Positions 1 to 7,880 of a DNA stretch of 26,280 bases are shown piece after piece; position 1 is the first letter of the stretch, and each line of letters begins with the position of its first letter. This DNA is from CAYNRE01 sp964399535. Its GTDB lineage: Bacteria; Planctomycetota; Planctomycetia; Pirellulales; CAYNRE01. The DNA lies in NCBI GenBank assembly GCA_964399535.1, contig CAYNRE010000018.1, positions 1 through 26,280 on the forward strand. Direction: 5' to 3'. A program made the translations under genes and the position numbers. The notes beneath the pieces are model-generated. The model was not told the DNA's origin. It did no database searches and saw nothing but the letters and a program-made list of their open reading frames with translations.

Positions 1-993
1 TCCGCCGAAGCCCCCCACGCGGCCGAACCCGCCACCCCCCACCCCGGCGAAATTTTCCAGGCCCGCACCGCCGAAGAAGCCGCCTTGCCGGGTAGGGCCG
101 TTGACGTTGCTGGCCCCGGTCAAGACATCGATGTAGAAACCGCGGCGGTACAGCTCCATCGCCCTCAGGTTGGCCAACAGGCCGCGTTCCACGCGGGTCA
201 AGCGTTCCAGCACCACCTGACGTCCGCTGGCTCGCAACAGCGGCTGCACAATGGAAAAATCGAGAATCGTGTTGGCCCCGTAGTCGTTGGGGCCAGAAAA
301 CTGCCAGACTAGCGAGTTGGCCATGCCCACGATCAACTGGCCGCCCGAGGCGGTCACCTTGCGGACCTGGAGCGGCCGCCCCTGGAAGGTCGAGCTGGTC
401 GCCAGGGTGGAAGCGGACGAGCCGCCGCCGCGGACGCTGCCATCGGCGGTATAGAACGTCGATCCGCCTCCGAAAAACTGGGTATCGAAGCGGAACCGCT
501 CAAACGTCACGTCGAGGGCCGACAGGTACAAGGTTTCGAGCTGCTCCTGGTAATCGGGCGAATGCAGTAGCCCCAGTTCCAGGGCCGTGCGGCGATTGAG
601 CAGCACCTCGTTTTCGTTGGCCTTGGGCAAGTAGTCGTGCCAGGTCCGCGGCTCCACGTCGCGCAAGTCGCCATTCTGGTGCCAGCAGGGGAAGCCCAGC
701 TTGCAGTCGACACAATGCAGTTTGTTGTGCGCCTCGGGATCGTCGGGAGGCATCGGCGGCCGGTCGGGCGAATACGCGTCGAACAAGCGGCTCCGAGGAT
801 CGATGGTGATCGAGTAGTCGGTTAGCGCCCAGCGCGGATCCTTCGAGGCGCTGCGCACCAGGTTATACACCTCCCAGTCGGCGTACTCCCGCCAGAAGTT
901 GCGCGTACAGCCGCTCGACGCCAAGAGACAAAGCGCGGCGAGCAGCACCGCGGCCCGGGCCGACCCGCCGGAAGTGGAAGGCTTGGTCGTCAT
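1..993 (-). CDS. TolC-like outer-membrane efflux lipoprotein (3' part outside window)
   Basis: Open frame of 331 codons from an ATG at 993 with no stop before the window edge, so the C-terminal part is missing. The N-terminus has a hydrophobic stretch at about residues 13-25 followed by Cys29, a lipobox-like site (SSGC) that is off consensus at -3, so this is probably an exported lipoprotein. After a segment PPMPPDDPEAHN (79-90) comes a stretch resembling outer-membrane efflux (TolC-family) proteins of planctomycetes, with SPDYQEQLETLYLSALDV and a downstream ERFRFD. The visible end is glycine-rich. Three cysteines (C94, C97, C103) are clustered in the periplasmic part. The ATG overlaps the stop of the upstream MarR gene by 4 bases (ATGA), so the two are co-transcribed and probably coupled. 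The likely role is the outer-membrane channel of an efflux system under MarR control; inner-membrane partners would lie to the left. The family is inferred from remembered motifs. Confidence 0.72.
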   Translation of the reverse strand, partial: MTTKPSTSGGSARAAVLLAALCLLASSGCTRNFWREYADWEVYNLVRSASKDPRWALTDYSITIDPRSRLFDAYSPDRPPMPPDDPEAHNKLHCVDCKLGFPCWHQNGDLRDVEPRTWHDYLPKANENEVLLNRRTALELGLLHSPDYQEQLETLYLSALDVTFERFRFDTQFFGGGSTFYTADGSVRGGGSSASTLATSSTFQGRPLQVRKVTASGGQLIVGMANSLVWQFSGPNDYGANTILDFSIVQPLLRASGRQVVLERLTRVERGLLANLRAMELYRRGFYIDVLTGASNVNGPTRQGGFFGGAGLENFAGVGGGGFGRVGGFGG

Positions 994-1430
994 GCGGCGC
1001 GACCTTCCTTCCAGCGTGGCGTCGAGCTGCAAGGCAGCGTGGCACCCAACAGCGTCTCGAGTGCCTGGCAGGCCCCCAGAAATTGCTCTCGCCCCAGGGG
1101 CGTTAGTTGCCAAAGTTGCCGGCGGCGGTCTTGCGCCGCGCGATCGCAGCGAAGCCAGTCCTTGCGCCGCATCTGCTCGACCAGAGCGCTGATGTGAGCC
1201 GGCGAAAGCCCCGTGGCGATCGCCAGATCGCTCTGGGCGATTCCCAGGCTGGGGGCACGCGAACAGGCCCAGAGGATTCCGAAGGGGGCCTGGCTCAGGC
1301 CCAGCGGGGCCAGACAACCATCGACGGCGTCGGCCCAGCGCCGCGCCCGGGCCAACCAACGGGCCAGTTCGGCCACGTCGGTCGACGCGATCGGACACTC
1401 GATGGGCGGTTGGTGTTTGCTGTCGGCCAT
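990..1430 (-). CDS. MarR-family transcriptional regulator
   Basis: Protein of 146 residues, the usual MarR size. A winged helix-turn-helix is visible: helices at about 63-92 (IAQSDLAIATGLSPAHISALVEQM region) followed by a wing with the D-R-R signature at 101-103 and the typical LTPLGRE continuation at 109-115. MarR proteins are dimeric cytoplasmic repressors, often of efflux or stress genes and often relieved by small phenolic ligands; no ligand can be read here. Its stop overlaps the start of the TolC-like gene (ATGA), which suggests that it controls that efflux operon and itself. A 14-bp inverted repeat lies 54 bases upstream of the start and is a candidate operator. The start chosen is the ATG at 1430; it has no strong Shine-Dalgarno. 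The family is confident, the target inferred. Confidence 0.9.
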   Translation of the reverse strand: MADSKHQPPIECPIASTDVAELARWLARARRWADAVDGCLAPLGLSQAPFGILWACSRAPSLGIAQSDLAIATGLSPAHISALVEQMRRKDWLRCDRAAQDRRRQLWQLTPLGREQFLGACQALETLLGATLPCSSTPRWKEGRAA

Positions 1431-1483
1431 ACGAAGTGGGGTTCAGGCGTTCGGTCGAAAAGTGTGGGAACAGAGGCCGGTTC

Positions 1484-1497
1484 GAGCCGACCGGCTC
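1484..1497. promoter_or_regulatory. Candidate MarR operator palindrome
   Basis: Perfect inverted repeat GAGCCG-AC-CGGCTC, 54-67 bases upstream of the marR start. MarR proteins bind short palindromes near their own promoters, so position and symmetry fit. The arms are GC-rich, so chance is a real alternative. Confidence 0.3.
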
Positions 1498-1680
1498 TCG
1501 GCGGACCCTCGCCACACCCGGCGGCCTGGCCCGATCGGTCGGTGCCGATTGATTCGACGCTAGATAGTTCGGCGTTGAACGATTCCGACTTGAAGGAATG
1601 CGCGGGCTTTGTGGGCTGATCCGCTCGGTGGAGGGGATGGCAGGAGCCGCTTGCTGGTAAAATGAGAGGGCTAGGCAATA

Positions 1681-1709
1681 TTGACGGCAATGGCCGGGCC
1701 ACCTATGAT
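1681..1709 (+). promoter_or_regulatory. Sigma-70-type promoter for the coiled-coil gene
   Basis: TTGACG at 1681-1686 and TATGAT at 1704-1709 with exactly 17 bases between them, five of six matches to each consensus hexamer. Predicted transcription start is near 1716, giving a leader of about 115 bases to the ATG at 1832. This is the best vegetative promoter match in the window. Confidence 0.65.
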
Positions 1710-1831
1710 CGAACTAAGGCCTTGGCCCGACACGTGTTGCAAGCTTTCACCTGCCCCACGGCTGCGATGGGTCTGCGGCCGTCGTCGGGGCATCGTAGTT
1801 ACCTCCTCTCTCCCAGCGGGCGATCGGCCGC

Positions 1832-2980
1832 ATGAGCACTTGGAACAAGGTTCTTGTCGGTCTGATCATCGTGGCGACGCTGCCGTACGCCTACCTGGTA
1901 TCGAAGGCGTTCAAACGTCAGCAAGAACTGCGACAGTCGATCGCCTCCGACCGCCAACAACTGGAACAGCTCGAGAAAGACAACCTCCGCCTGGCCGAAG
2001 GCGAAGAGGGTTTTCCCGGCATTGTCGATCTGCAAGTGGCTCTCGACCGGGTCTCGCTGTCGCGCGGGCGGGTTTGGGAGAACGCCACCGCGGCCGTCGG
2101 TGCCGATGGCACCGTGCAGGTCACGGTCGCCGAGCCGGCGCCCCACCAAATCACCACGAACCTGACCTTGTTCGCCTTCGACGCGCCGGGCGACCCGGGG
2201 CAGGGGCGCTACCTGGGCGAGTTCAAAGTGACCGCGGTTGCCGAAAACCAGGTTACGCTCGCGCCGGCACTGAAGCCGTCGCCCGAAGCGCAAGAGGCCG
2301 TGGCCGCGGCCAACGGGCGAGGGTGGACCCTGTACGACATCATGCCGGTCGACACGGCCGATTTATTTCACGGGGTAAAGCTGCGTGGCGTGGACGTGGT
2401 GCCCGACCTGACCGCCGAGGCACAGCGGCAACTTTTGGCGGCCCAAGTGGCGCTCAGCATGCCCCAGGCTTCGCCCGAGCGGCAGGCCGAAGCGGTCGAC
2501 CTGCTGCTCAACGAGTTGGCCAAAGACGGAAAACCGGCCGGCGAAAACGATCCGGCCGACCGGGTCGATCCCGAGACGCGGGTCTACCATCGCCCGCTGT
2601 TCGACTTTGCCACGTTGCTGCACGAATACGAGCTGCAGCAGACCTTGCTGGGAGATGCGATCGCGGCGGCCGAATTGCAAAAGAAGTACACTGAAGACTC
2701 GCTGGCCGATGCCCGACAGCAATTGACCTTCGCCGAGAAGGAGCGTGACCTGGCCAAAGAGCGGTTGGCTCGGGTAACCAAGGAGCGCGATGCGGTGCAA
2801 TCGCATCGACTGGAATTGGTCGACGCGCTGCGACGTGCCAATCAGGCGATTGCCGCGCTGCTGGTCAAAAACCGCCAACTGGCCGCGGCGCTGGCCAAGT
2901 ACCAGTTCCAAGCGGTGCAGCCCGATCCTCCCTCGGAGCCACCCCTTGCGCCGGCCGATCAGGCGGCCCTGGCGCGCTAG
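1832..2980 (+). CDS. Membrane-anchored coiled-coil protein of unknown function
   Basis: Protein of 382 residues. One transmembrane helix at about 7-25 (KVLVGLIIVATLPYAYLVSK) lies right at the N-terminus, so the bulk is probably anchored on one side of the inner membrane. A short heptad-like segment follows (about 28-58, rich in Q, E and L). The middle (about 65-170) looks globular and beta-rich, with VQVTVAEPAPHQITTNLTLFAF-like strands cut by loops. A long charged coiled coil spans about 275-350 (QQTLLGDAIAAAELQKKYTED onward, rich in K, E, R and A). The C-terminus is Pro/Ala-rich. I do not recognise a characterised family; the shape suggests a structural or scaffold protein. Its own promoter is visible upstream. 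No obvious Shine-Dalgarno precedes the ATG at 1832. The rhomboid gene starts 159 bases downstream and may share the transcript. Confidence 0.75.
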   Translation: MSTWNKVLVGLIIVATLPYAYLVSKAFKRQQELRQSIASDRQQLEQLEKDNLRLAEGEEGFPGIVDLQVALDRVSLSRGRVWENATAAVGADGTVQVTVAEPAPHQITTNLTLFAFDAPGDPGQGRYLGEFKVTAVAENQVTLAPALKPSPEAQEAVAAANGRGWTLYDIMPVDTADLFHGVKLRGVDVVPDLTAEAQRQLLAAQVALSMPQASPERQAEAVDLLLNELAKDGKPAGENDPADRVDPETRVYHRPLFDFATLLHEYELQQTLLGDAIAAAELQKKYTEDSLADARQQLTFAEKERDLAKERLARVTKERDAVQSHRLELVDALRRANQAIAALLVKNRQLAAALAKYQFQAVQPDPPSEPPLAPADQAALAR

Positions 2981-3139
2981 GCCCGATGCACTGGGCGGGG
3001 CGTTGGCAGGATCACACCCGATCGGCGCCACGCTCCGTCGATGATGCCGTACCGCCCCGGGGCGTGGCTGCCAGGGGCTTGTGGGCCTCGGCCGGGCGGC
3101 CTTGCGTCTGGCGGTCCCAATCGGTTAAGACCACCTGCT

Positions 3140-4021
3140 ATGGGCCTGTACGACCGAGAGTACTACCGCGAGCAATCCGGACGGTTTTCGCTAGGGGGCG
3201 AAGCCGTTCCCACGCTGATTGCGATCAACGCGGTGCTGCTCCTGGTCGATCAGTTGTTTCTTCAGGGGCGCGTGGCCGATGCCCTGGCTTTGCGCTCGAA
3301 CCTGCCCACCCATCCCTGGCAGGCCTGGCAACTGGTGACCTACGGCTTCGTGCATGCCGATCTGGGGCACGTGCTGTTCAACATGTTTGCCCTGTTCATG
3401 TTTGGCCGGGGTATCGAAGGCATCTATGGCCGCGCCGAATTCTGGCGGTTGTACCTGTGGTTGATCGTGGCCGCCGGTTTGGGTTGGGTTTTGGTCGAGA
3501 ACGTTACCGCGCCCGGCCAGCGGGCGCTGGTTGTGGGAGCCTCGGGCGCGGTCTCGGGCATTTGCGTTCTATACGCCCTGCATTACCCGACGCGCACCTT
3601 TTTGTTCTGGGGCGTGATTCCGGTGCCGGCCTGGCTCTTGGTGAGCATTTACGTGCTTCAGGACCTATTCGGGGCGGCCAGCGTGGCCAGCGGTCGCGGC
3701 GGCAACGTGGCCTACGCCGCCCACCTGAGTGGTGCCCTGATGGCTTACGTTTATTTCCGCACCGGCTGGTCGCCGGCTCGGTTCTGGCCTTCGCGGTGGA
3801 TGAATTGGGCTTCCGGGCTTGGGCGCCTGGGGCGCGGACCCCGGCTGCAGGTGCATCGTCCGGCGGAGGACGATCCCCATGCCCCGAACGAACCGAGCTT
3901 CTCGCATGAGGTCGACCGCATCCTGGCCAAGATTACCAGCGAGGGGGAGTCGAGCCTTACCGAAGCGGAGCGGCGCACCCTGGAAAGCGCCAGCCGGCGT
4001 TATCAACAGCGGCGGCGCTGA
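3140..4021 (+). CDS. Rhomboid-family intramembrane serine protease
   Basis: Protein of 293 residues, starting at ATG 3140 (MGLYDREYYR), an N-terminus typical of planctomycete rhomboids; the longer in-frame start at 3041 adds a low-complexity extension and is rejected. The rhomboid core runs from about 25 to 207 with about six hydrophobic helices. Catalytic Ser135 is in GASG (133-136), catalytic His195 in AAHLSG, and HxxxN residues H77 and N81 in HVLFNM match the oxyanion helix. Rhomboids cleave transmembrane helices of other membrane proteins within the lipid bilayer. A cytoplasmic tail (about 255-293) with VDRILAKI and SLTEAERRTLESASRRY resembles the small DUF6576-type tail seen on some bacterial rhomboids. 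The substrate is unknown. All active-site residues are present, so the protein should be active. Confidence 0.9.
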   Translation: MGLYDREYYREQSGRFSLGGEAVPTLIAINAVLLLVDQLFLQGRVADALALRSNLPTHPWQAWQLVTYGFVHADLGHVLFNMFALFMFGRGIEGIYGRAEFWRLYLWLIVAAGLGWVLVENVTAPGQRALVVGASGAVSGICVLYALHYPTRTFLFWGVIPVPAWLLVSIYVLQDLFGAASVASGRGGNVAYAAHLSGALMAYVYFRTGWSPARFWPSRWMNWASGLGRLGRGPRLQVHRPAEDDPHAPNEPSFSHEVDRILAKITSEGESSLTEAERRTLESASRRYQQRRR

Positions 4022-4086
4022 CGAAGCTCGGCACCCGCGCTTGGAGGCTCCCGGCGGGACGGCGCCGTTCGTGGCAGGGCCCGGAA

Positions 4087-4125
4087 GCCGGCTTGACTAG
4101 GCCGGCCGACAGCGAAGTGTATAAT
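4087..4125 (+). promoter_or_regulatory. Possible ktrB promoter with hairpin at the -35
   Basis: A perfect TATAAT lies at 4120-4125. A TTGACT at 4093-4098 sits in the loop of a perfect 6-bp inverted repeat (GCCGGC 4087-4092 and 4101-4106). The spacing between the two hexamers is 21 bases, too long for an ordinary sigma-70 promoter, so either another -35 is used or the site needs an activator. A start near 4132 would give a leader of about 95 bases to ATG 4227. Confidence 0.4.
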
Positions 4126-4226
4126 CGGCCGCTTTGCACGTTCCCGCGAGGCTGCCGCCTCGGAAACCGCCGGAGGGGACCGGTGGCGCTTTCCCGCCGC
4201 GATCCCCTGAGGTGCCCCACGCCGCT

Positions 4227-5603
4227 ATGACCGAGGTCACCGGCTCCGTCATCAAGTATCCGGCCCGAGCTTCGTTCGGCTGGTACCTGGCGCTGATTCT
4301 GGCCGGGACGCTGCTTTTATGGCACCCGATGTGCCATGTGTCTGGCCGCGCGCCGCTCTCGTTCTTGGACGCCGCGTTTACCTCGACCAGCGCGGTGTGC
4401 GTAACGGGCCTCACCGTGCGCTCGACCGGGAACGATCTCTCGTTCCTGGGCCAGTTCGTGGTGATGGTGCTGATTCAGCTCGGCGGCATCGGCATTATGA
4501 CGGTTACCACGTACCTCACCTTCGGCGTTGGCGGCGGGGCCGGTTTGCGCAATCGCGCGGTGGCGGCCGAAACCCTGGGCGCGGGGGAGCGAACCGACCT
4601 GCGGCGACTGCTGCGCCGGGTCATTTTGTTGTCGCTGGGCTTCGAGGGGGTGGGGGCGGCGATCCTGGCGGTTCGCAATCTCTGGGATTACCCGCCGCAT
4701 CTGGCCCTCTGGCATGCCGTGTTTCACTCCGTGGCTGCCTTTTGCAACGCCGGTTTCGGCCTGCTCGACGATAACCTCGTGCGCTATCAGCGCGATCCCG
4801 TGGTCAATATCACGATCGCCGTTCTGGTGATCGTGGGCGGACTGGGTTTTCCCGTGCTGCTCGACGTGCGCCGTCGCTGGCGGGGGCCCTGGCACAACCG
4901 TTGGCATCGCCTGCACGTGCACTCCAAGGTGATGCTGATTGGAACCGCCGCGCTGCTCGTCGGCGGTACGGCGGCCATTTTTCTGCTGGAGTCCGAGGCG
5001 ATCCTCCGCGACATGCCGCTCTGGCAGAAGCTTCAGGTTTCGATCTTTCAGTCCGTCGTGCCGCGCACCGCCGGGTTCAACACGGTGCCGATCGGCGATT
5101 TGACCGACGCCACCTTGTTCGTGATGATCGTGCTCATGTTTATCGGGGCCGGTCCCTGCTCGACCGGCGGCGGCTTCAAGGTTTCGACCCTGATGGCCCT
5201 GGTGCTACGCAGCGTCTCCACGTTTCGCGGCCAGCAGCGGGTGCATGCCTTTGGCCGGCACTTGCCCGACGAAGTAATTCAACGCTCGATGACCGTGGCC
5301 CTCTTGTTTTCCTCCGTGGCCACGCTGGCGGTAATTGCCGTGCTGTTTCTCGAGCGCACCGACCGCCCCCACTCGCAATCGGACGATATTTTCCTCGACG
5401 CCACCTTCGAGGTGGCCTCGGCCCTGGGTACCGTCGGGCTCACCACCGGCCTGACCACTCAGCTCTCCGATGCCAGCCGGATCATCGTTATTTTGCTCAT
5501 GTTCATCGGCCGCCTGGGCCCGATCTCGATGGTGGTGGCGCTCTCGGCCACGGCCCGGGCGCAGCACTTCGCCTATCCTGAGGAAAGACCCCTGATCGGG
5601 TAA
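4227..5603 (+). CDS. ktrB: KtrB/TrkH-type potassium (or Na/K) transporter, membrane subunit
   Basis: Protein of 458 residues from ATG 4227. The frame stays open upstream to a TTG at 4134, but that adds a basic, proline-rich stretch unlike the family N-terminus. The protein has the four repeated M1-P-M2 units of the Trk/Ktr/HKT superfamily. The four filter loops are visible: SAVCVTGLTV (56-65), FCNAGFGLL, PRTAGFNT and ALGTVGLTTG, each carrying the conserved glycine that lines the potassium pore. GPCSTGGGFK matches the conserved gate-loop region of KtrB. It forms the ion-conducting dimer in the inner membrane and is gated by the cytoplasmic KtrA ring, whose gene follows after 6 bases. Family usual length is about 450, so it is complete. 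Ion preference between K and Na cannot be read with certainty. Confidence 0.93.
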   Translation: MTEVTGSVIKYPARASFGWYLALILAGTLLLWHPMCHVSGRAPLSFLDAAFTSTSAVCVTGLTVRSTGNDLSFLGQFVVMVLIQLGGIGIMTVTTYLTFGVGGGAGLRNRAVAAETLGAGERTDLRRLLRRVILLSLGFEGVGAAILAVRNLWDYPPHLALWHAVFHSVAAFCNAGFGLLDDNLVRYQRDPVVNITIAVLVIVGGLGFPVLLDVRRRWRGPWHNRWHRLHVHSKVMLIGTAALLVGGTAAIFLLESEAILRDMPLWQKLQVSIFQSVVPRTAGFNTVPIGDLTDATLFVMIVLMFIGAGPCSTGGGFKVSTLMALVLRSVSTFRGQQRVHAFGRHLPDEVIQRSMTVALLFSSVATLAVIAVLFLERTDRPHSQSDDIFLDATFEVASALGTVGLTTGLTTQLSDASRIIVILLMFIGRLGPISMVVALSATARAQHFAYPEERPLIG

Positions 5604-5609
5604 ACCATC

Positions 5610-6275
5610 ATGGCCAAGATTCGCCGCTTCGTCGTGCTCGGATTGGGTAGCTTCGGCCGGGCCCTGGCCCTCCGGCTGTGTAAAAACGGCCTGCGCGTGA
5701 CCGGCATGGATGGCGATCGCGAGCGGGTCGAAGAAATGAAGGAACAACTCTACGAGGCCATCATCGGCGATTGCACCGACCCCCTGGCCATGACCCAACT
5801 CTCGCTCCCCGACGCCGAGGCGGTATTCATCAGCCTGGGAGAAAACATCGAGCCCTCGCTGTTGGCGGCCCTGCACGCCAAGGAACAGGGGGCCCGGCGA
5901 ATCATCGTCAAGGGCGTGACCGAGGACCACGGCAAGCTGCTCAAGCACCTGGGCGTGGAGCGCGTTGTGTTCCCCGAGACCGAAATGGCCCAGGAATTGG
6001 CCGACCGCGTCACCTGGCCCAATGTGCTCGACCTGTTGCCGATCGATCCGGAATACAGCCTGGTGGAATTGGCCGTACCTTCGTCCTGCGCCGGCCAGAC
6101 CCTCCGGGAAACCGATTTTCGCCGCCGCTACGGCGTCTGGATCGTGGGTGTCAAAGACGTGCTCAGCGGCAAGCTGGAGATCTTTCCGCCGGCCGACTAC
6201 AAGCTCAACGACGACCAACTGCTGTTGGTCGTGGGCCGGCACGAAGACCTGAAGCGTCTGCGCGACTTGCCCTGA
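5610..6275 (+). CDS. ktrA: KtrA/TrkA-type RCK regulatory subunit
   Basis: Protein of 221 residues, the normal KtrA length. The N-terminal RCK_N Rossmann domain starts with GLGSFG (11-16) and has an acidic residue, D34, at the end of the second strand (VTGMDGD), the pattern for NAD(H)/ADP/ATP-type ligands. EAIIGDCTDP is the usual second-site segment. An RCK_C domain follows from about 140, ending with LNDDQLLLVVGRHEDL. In known systems an octameric KtrA ring binds nucleotide and, in some, c-di-AMP or divalent cations, and opens KtrB. The ATG at 5610 is 6 bases after the ktrB stop, so the two are one operon. The next gene starts 28 bases downstream and probably belongs to the same transcript. 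Nothing looks broken. Confidence 0.93.
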   Translation: MAKIRRFVVLGLGSFGRALALRLCKNGLRVTGMDGDRERVEEMKEQLYEAIIGDCTDPLAMTQLSLPDAEAVFISLGENIEPSLLAALHAKEQGARRIIVKGVTEDHGKLLKHLGVERVVFPETEMAQELADRVTWPNVLDLLPIDPEYSLVELAVPSSCAGQTLRETDFRRRYGVWIVGVKDVLSGKLEIFPPADYKLNDDQLLLVVGRHEDLKRLRDLP

Positions 6276-6303
6276 CCGGCCGGCGCCGCAAAGGCGAGAG
6301 ACG

Positions 6304-6813
6304 ATGCTGCCCGGCTGCCACTGGATTACCGATTTGGAGCACCAGGCCCAGCGGCTGGCCCCTCGCGGCCACGGCTGGATCGAAGTGGCCGAGGGCCGGT
6401 TGGTGGGAGTGGCGCTCAGGCCCTGGCCGCGCCGCTCCAGTTGGTTGGAAGCCCGGCTGCTGGGGCCCTGGCTGCATCGCCTCCGGCGCGGAGACCGCTG
6501 CCGGCTGTATTTCAACCAGTCGCGCAGCCTGCCCGGGTACCTGGCCCTTACCTATGCCTGGTCGGCCCGTGATACCCGCTGGGCCACGGTGGCGGGCGTG
6601 CTGGCCGTGCTGGACGAAATTGCCCGAATCAAGCACAGCGATGCCCTGGTTTGCGAGGTAGTGAGCCCCCAGATTTCCGACCGGCTGCTGCGCCGCTCGG
6701 GCTGGCAGCCTCACCTGGAACACACCGGTCGGCGGCACTGGATCAAGCGTTTCTATGGCGATTACCCCGCTGGCGAGCTTCCGGAGCGGCTGCGGCGAGC
6801 CGCCCCCCCGTAG
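6304..6813 (+). CDS. Conserved hypothetical protein, possible GNAT-like fold
   Basis: Protein of 169 residues. The ATG at 6304 follows a purine-rich AAGGCGAGAG sequence that can act as a ribosome binding site. The protein is rich in Trp and Arg with no signal peptide or transmembrane helix. The second half (WATVAGVLAVLDEIARIK at about 98-115, then DALVCEVVSPQISDRLLRRSGW at about 117-138) resembles the last strands and helices of GNAT acetyltransferases, where a residue pair near RLLRRSGW would form the end of the fold, but I cannot see the acyl-CoA P-loop (RxxGxG/A), so function is not assigned. It sits 28 bases after ktrA and is likely co-transcribed with it. It ends before a GC-rich spacer and the hemQ gene. 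Confidence 0.65.
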   Translation: MLPGCHWITDLEHQAQRLAPRGHGWIEVAEGRLVGVALRPWPRRSSWLEARLLGPWLHRLRRGDRCRLYFNQSRSLPGYLALTYAWSARDTRWATVAGVLAVLDEIARIKHSDALVCEVVSPQISDRLLRRSGWQPHLEHTGRRHWIKRFYGDYPAGELPERLRRAAPP

Positions 6814-6886
6814 CCCGCTCCCCAGGGGGTTCGCGGTGGAATCGCCCTTGCGCGGGAAGGCATATGGGGGTGCCCTACGTTCCGTT

Positions 6887-6906
6887 GCCCCGCGCGAGGG
6901 CGGGGC
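6887..6906 (+). terminator. GC hairpin between the ktr operon and hemQ
   Basis: GCCCCGC (6887-6893), a 6-base loop, and GCGGGGC (6900-6906) form a perfect 7-bp stem. It lies 74 bases after the stop at 6813 and just before the hemQ promoter. There is no T-run after it, so it is not a canonical intrinsic terminator; a pause or end-protection role is possible. Confidence 0.3.
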
Positions 6907-6919
6907 TAATGGCCGGGTG

Positions 6920-6946
6920 TTGCCGCGGCCTAGCCGGCGGTAAAAT
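6920..6946 (+). promoter_or_regulatory. Candidate hemQ promoter, possibly leaderless
   Basis: TAAAAT at 6941-6946 is preceded by TTGCCG at 6920-6925 with a 15-base spacer. The -10 ends only 8 bases before the ATG at 6955, so transcription would begin at or within a few bases of the start codon, leaving no room for a Shine-Dalgarno. None is visible. Confidence 0.4.
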
Positions 6947-6954
6947 CGCGGGTT

Positions 6955-7845
6955 ATGAACCAGCCAACCGCTTCCCCCGCCTCGGCCGGCGCTCCGGCCG
7001 GCCAGCGCCCGGCGCCCGGCGCCGCCGAGACCGAAGTTTCGCTCCAGCCGCAAGAAGGCTGGCACTGCCTGCACCTGTTTTACCGGTTCGATCCGGCCGC
7101 CCTGAGGCGGCTTACGGCTGCCCAGCGGCAACAGGGCTGCCAGCAGGTGCTCGCCGCGCTCGATCCCCAGGCCGACGGGGCACCGGCCCGGCTGCAGACC
7201 TCGATCGTTGCCGGGCAAAAGGCCGACTTCGGCCTGATGCTGCTCGATGCCGATCCGCTCAAGCTCGACCGCGTGAAACACCTCCTGGCGGCCAGCGAGC
7301 TTGGGCCGGCGCTGGTGCCGAGCTACTCGTTCGTGTCGCTGACCGAGGTTTCCGAGTACGTGCCCAGCGTCGAGCAGTATGGCCAGCGCCTGGTGGAAGA
7401 GGGAGAGGTGTTCGATAGCCCCGCGTACAAGGCCAAGCTTAAAGCCTATGAGTCGCGCGAAGAAATGATGCGCCGCCAGCGGCTTACGCCCGAACTGCCC
7501 CCTTGGCCCAATACCTGCTTCTATCCCATGAACAAGAAACGCAAGGTGGGCGAGAACTGGTTCTTGCTCCCCTTTGCCGAGCGCAACCGGATGATGGCCG
7601 AGCATGGCCGCAGCGGCATGAAGTTCGGCGGCCGGGTGACCCAGCTCATTACCGTGTCGGTCGGGCTCGACGACTGGGAATGGGGCGTAACGCTCTGGGC
7701 CCGTAACCCGGGGTTTCTCAAAGACATCGTCTACACGATGCGCTTCGACGAGGCGAGTGCCCGCTACGCCGAGTTCGGGCCCTTCTATACCAGCTTCGTC
7801 ACCGCGCCGGCCGAAATGCTCCGACACTGCCGGGTAAGCGAGTAG
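6955..7845 (+). CDS. hemQ: HemQ, coproheme decarboxylase (chlorite dismutase family)
   Basis: Protein of 296 residues: an N-terminal Pro/Ala-rich extension of about 30 residues, then the two ferredoxin-like halves of the chlorite dismutase superfamily. The key residues line up with characterised Listeria ChdC (Tyr147, Met149, His174, Gln187): here Tyr190 and Met192 in YPM, the proximal haem ligand His217 in AEHGRSG, and Gln230, with identical spacings of 27 and 13. The true chlorite dismutase distal Arg is not at that place, so the protein should be the decarboxylase that converts coproheme to haem b using peroxide, not a chlorite-detoxifying enzyme. This implies the coproporphyrin-dependent haem pathway. 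Start ATG 6955 is supported by the -10 element just upstream. It is convergent with the amidase gene, 36 bases apart. Confidence 0.92.
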   Translation: MNQPTASPASAGAPAGQRPAPGAAETEVSLQPQEGWHCLHLFYRFDPAALRRLTAAQRQQGCQQVLAALDPQADGAPARLQTSIVAGQKADFGLMLLDADPLKLDRVKHLLAASELGPALVPSYSFVSLTEVSEYVPSVEQYGQRLVEEGEVFDSPAYKAKLKAYESREEMMRRQRLTPELPPWPNTCFYPMNKKRKVGENWFLLPFAERNRMMAEHGRSGMKFGGRVTQLITVSVGLDDWEWGVTLWARNPGFLKDIVYTMRFDEASARYAEFGPFYTSFVTAPAEMLRHCRVSE

Positions 7846-7880
7846 CGAACTCGCGCCGCTGTTTGCGGTTTGCCGCGGGG

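Larger units (their letters stand above)
1431..1831. other. Divergent intergenic region, marR / coiled-coil gene
   Basis: About 400 bases between two divergent genes. Frames that cross it are low-complexity and look like shadows. What it holds: a 14-bp palindrome at 1484-1497 near marR, and a good sigma-70-like promoter at 1681-1709 pointing right. A TAAAAT hexamer at 1657-1662 lacks a matching -35. I see no convincing marR promoter on the minus strand; TATCTA at 1561-1566 is the best -10 but has a poor -35. Confidence 0.6.

Noticed and set aside
1107..1619. Open frame of 170 codons on the plus strand across marR
   Set aside because: It is antisense to a clear MarR gene, low-complexity and has no ribosome site; high-GC shadow.
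6955..7845. True chlorite dismutase
   Set aside because: Residues Tyr190, Met192, His217 and Gln230 follow the spacing of coproheme decarboxylases, and the distal Arg of chlorite dismutase is replaced by Gln.
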